DNA from: Bathynomus jamesi
Taxonomy: Eukaryota > Arthropoda > Malacostraca > Isopoda > Cirolanidae
Direction: 5' to 3'
Length of the DNA stretch: 64,000 nucleotides
Assembly (NCBI GenBank): GCA_023014485.1
Contig: JAJOZX010001080.1
Span: 496,001 to 560,000, forward strand
Made by a program: the position numbers and the translations under genes. Below are positions 62,923 to 64,000 of the stretch, piece by piece (within the stretch, counting starts at the first letter, position 1; every line of letters begins with the position of its first letter). The notes beneath the pieces were generated by a model. The model was not told the origin of the DNA and did no database searches. It saw only the letters and a list, made by a program, of their open reading frames with translations.

Positions 62923-63588
62923 GTGAGTCATTTCGTTATCCGAAAATTAAAAACTTTCCTTCGTAATTAACGTAAGACCCCGCCCACTTTGGCTCAATCA
63001 AGAGAGAGAAACATCAAGTTCGAACTTCCTCTTCGTACCACAAACGCGAATGACAATGCCTTTAAAAAATTTACATTAAAAGAAATTATTTTGAAATAAA
63101 AAGATTTTACAAAAGTCATCGAGTAAAATAATTATGATTAATTTACTTATGATATCTCTAACGGAGTTGTGGGCGGTATAAGGCGGGATATGGGTGCTAT
63201 CTGGACGGCTAAGGTACGTTGGCGGCGTGGGGAGTGTTGAGTAGCCTTTGAACTTTATAATTTATATTTACATTTCTAATATAATATATATATATATGAG
63301 AGAGAGAGAACTGAATAATTGTTAACGTCAAAATAATTTTACTTTTCTGGCTTTCTTTGCGGGATTAAAAGTGCTATTAACGGATTGAAAACAGCAATGA
63401 AACTTTTAGGAGATTAAGGGGATTAAAAGGAATTAAAAAGTTCATTTTTAATGCTACCTCTCAACACCTTCCTCAATGCCAGTATCATCCCTCAATGCCA
63501 GTACCATCCCTCAACCCACTTGGTGGTTTTGCCACCATACTACTTATGCAAACCTACAGTCGGAAAAGTTGTGGGTTAGTCATGAATA
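62923..63588. other. Sequence after exon k, no gene recognised
   Basis: AT-rich with a short TA/GA run near 63285-63310. I do not find the expected terminal SLC44A exon here. Confidence 0.5.
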
Positions 63589-64000
63589 ATTACACTGGCC
63601 AACAAAATGAAACTTTTTTTTCTCATCACAAACATGATCACACTTTTCTTAATGCATTTTTCGCGCTGATTCCGAATCTGGTTTTATTTGTTTTCTAGCA
63701 CGTATAGTTATATAGATACACTGGTTTTGATATTTTTAAGTTTTTGATATTGCTATAAGAAAATTTATGGATGTATAGATCACACTTAGGAATGCTAAAC
63801 AACAAATACATCATATACTTTATTCAATGTACTTATAAATAAAGAATATATACATTATTTTATTAAAAGCGCTGTGAGTGTGATTTCCTTTTGTAAATTT
63901 GGCCTGGATTGTCACGATACAGCATCCAACAATGGTCCGCCATCATGCTTTCATTCCAATATCCTTGGTAGCGCTTCTCCATCATCTGAATATCTTGATG
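63589..64000 (-). mobile_element. Unclassified TIR transposon family, copy 3 (runs off window)
   Basis: The left end ATTACACTGGCCAACAAAAT (from 63589) matches the family terminus. The gene of the same family follows on the minus strand and continues beyond the window. Confidence 0.75.
63863..64000 (-). CDS. Transposase-like protein of the unclassified family, C-terminus (partial)
   Basis: Minus-strand frame from the window edge to a TAA at 63863-63865: HQDIQMMEKRYQGYWNESMM, ADHCWMLYRDN, YKRKSHSQRF. It aligns with the last 45 residues of copy 2 ([20 protein letters not shown] ..[10 protein letters not shown]). No stop in the visible part. The N-terminal part lies outside the window. Confidence 0.8.
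   Translation of the reverse strand, partial: HQDIQMMEKRYQGYWNESMMADHCWMLYRDNPGQIYKRKSHSQRF

Overview
The window is eukaryotic genomic DNA, most probably from an arthropod; a decapod crustacean is my best guess and a chelicerate cannot be excluded. The reasons are GT-AG introns, many short TTAGG-like (CCTAA) runs, long TA microsatellites, and a typical invertebrate transposon load (DD41D mariners, Polinton, ZBED and DUF4371-type hATs, Penelope-like and CR1-like elements). The species call is inference.

The one host gene I can support is a choline transporter-like gene (SLC44A/CTL family) on the + strand. Eleven consecutive coding exons run from 2210 to 62922, with matching phases at every junction. 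They give about 432 residues, from the end of the first extracellular loop to just before the C-terminal tail. The first and last exons lie outside the window. Everything else sits in its introns or beyond the last exon seen.

Intron 2390-5323 holds a Tc1-like element in a TA/CA microsatellite and a perfect foldback MITE. Intron 5481-21367 holds a short hAT derivative (5770-6382), a ZBED-type hAT (6884-9729) with its MITE (10151-10343), and a 9.8 kb hAT (11481-21271). That large hAT was itself hit by a mariner (11754-12508) and by a 5.5 kb element with a 3-bp target duplication, encoding a 1512-residue protein with an XPG/FEN1-like nuclease signature (12872-18371; Academ-like). Intron 21488-24200 holds two hAT-like MITEs, and intron 24327-26182 a CR1/L2-like LINE.

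The 31 kb intron 27033-58157 holds a hAT MITE, a mariner foldback, a DD41D mariner, a Penelope-like fragment and a 25.3 kb Polinton/Maverick (32324-57649). The Polinton has about 300-bp inverted ends and a near-perfect 6-bp target duplication. It encodes a packaging ATPase, an integrase with chromodomain, capsid-like proteins, an adenain-like protease and several unknown proteins; no protein-primed DNA polymerase B is visible. It has been invaded in turn by a mariner foldback, an unclassified TIR transposon (34582-37159), a hAT in the major capsid gene (42547-46360), a Tc1-like element with a spliced transposase, a decayed mariner and a non-LTR retrotransposon.

The two most interesting items are the unclassified TIR transposon family, with three copies here sharing a zinc-binding, possibly DDE-type protein and ATTACACT..AAC termini, and the Academ-like element with a FEN1-like nuclease and C-terminal CXC domain. 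Most transposase genes are broken by one or a few frameshifts. The exceptions are the 834-residue hAT transposase in the capsid gene and the 1512-residue Academ-like protein, which read open throughout.
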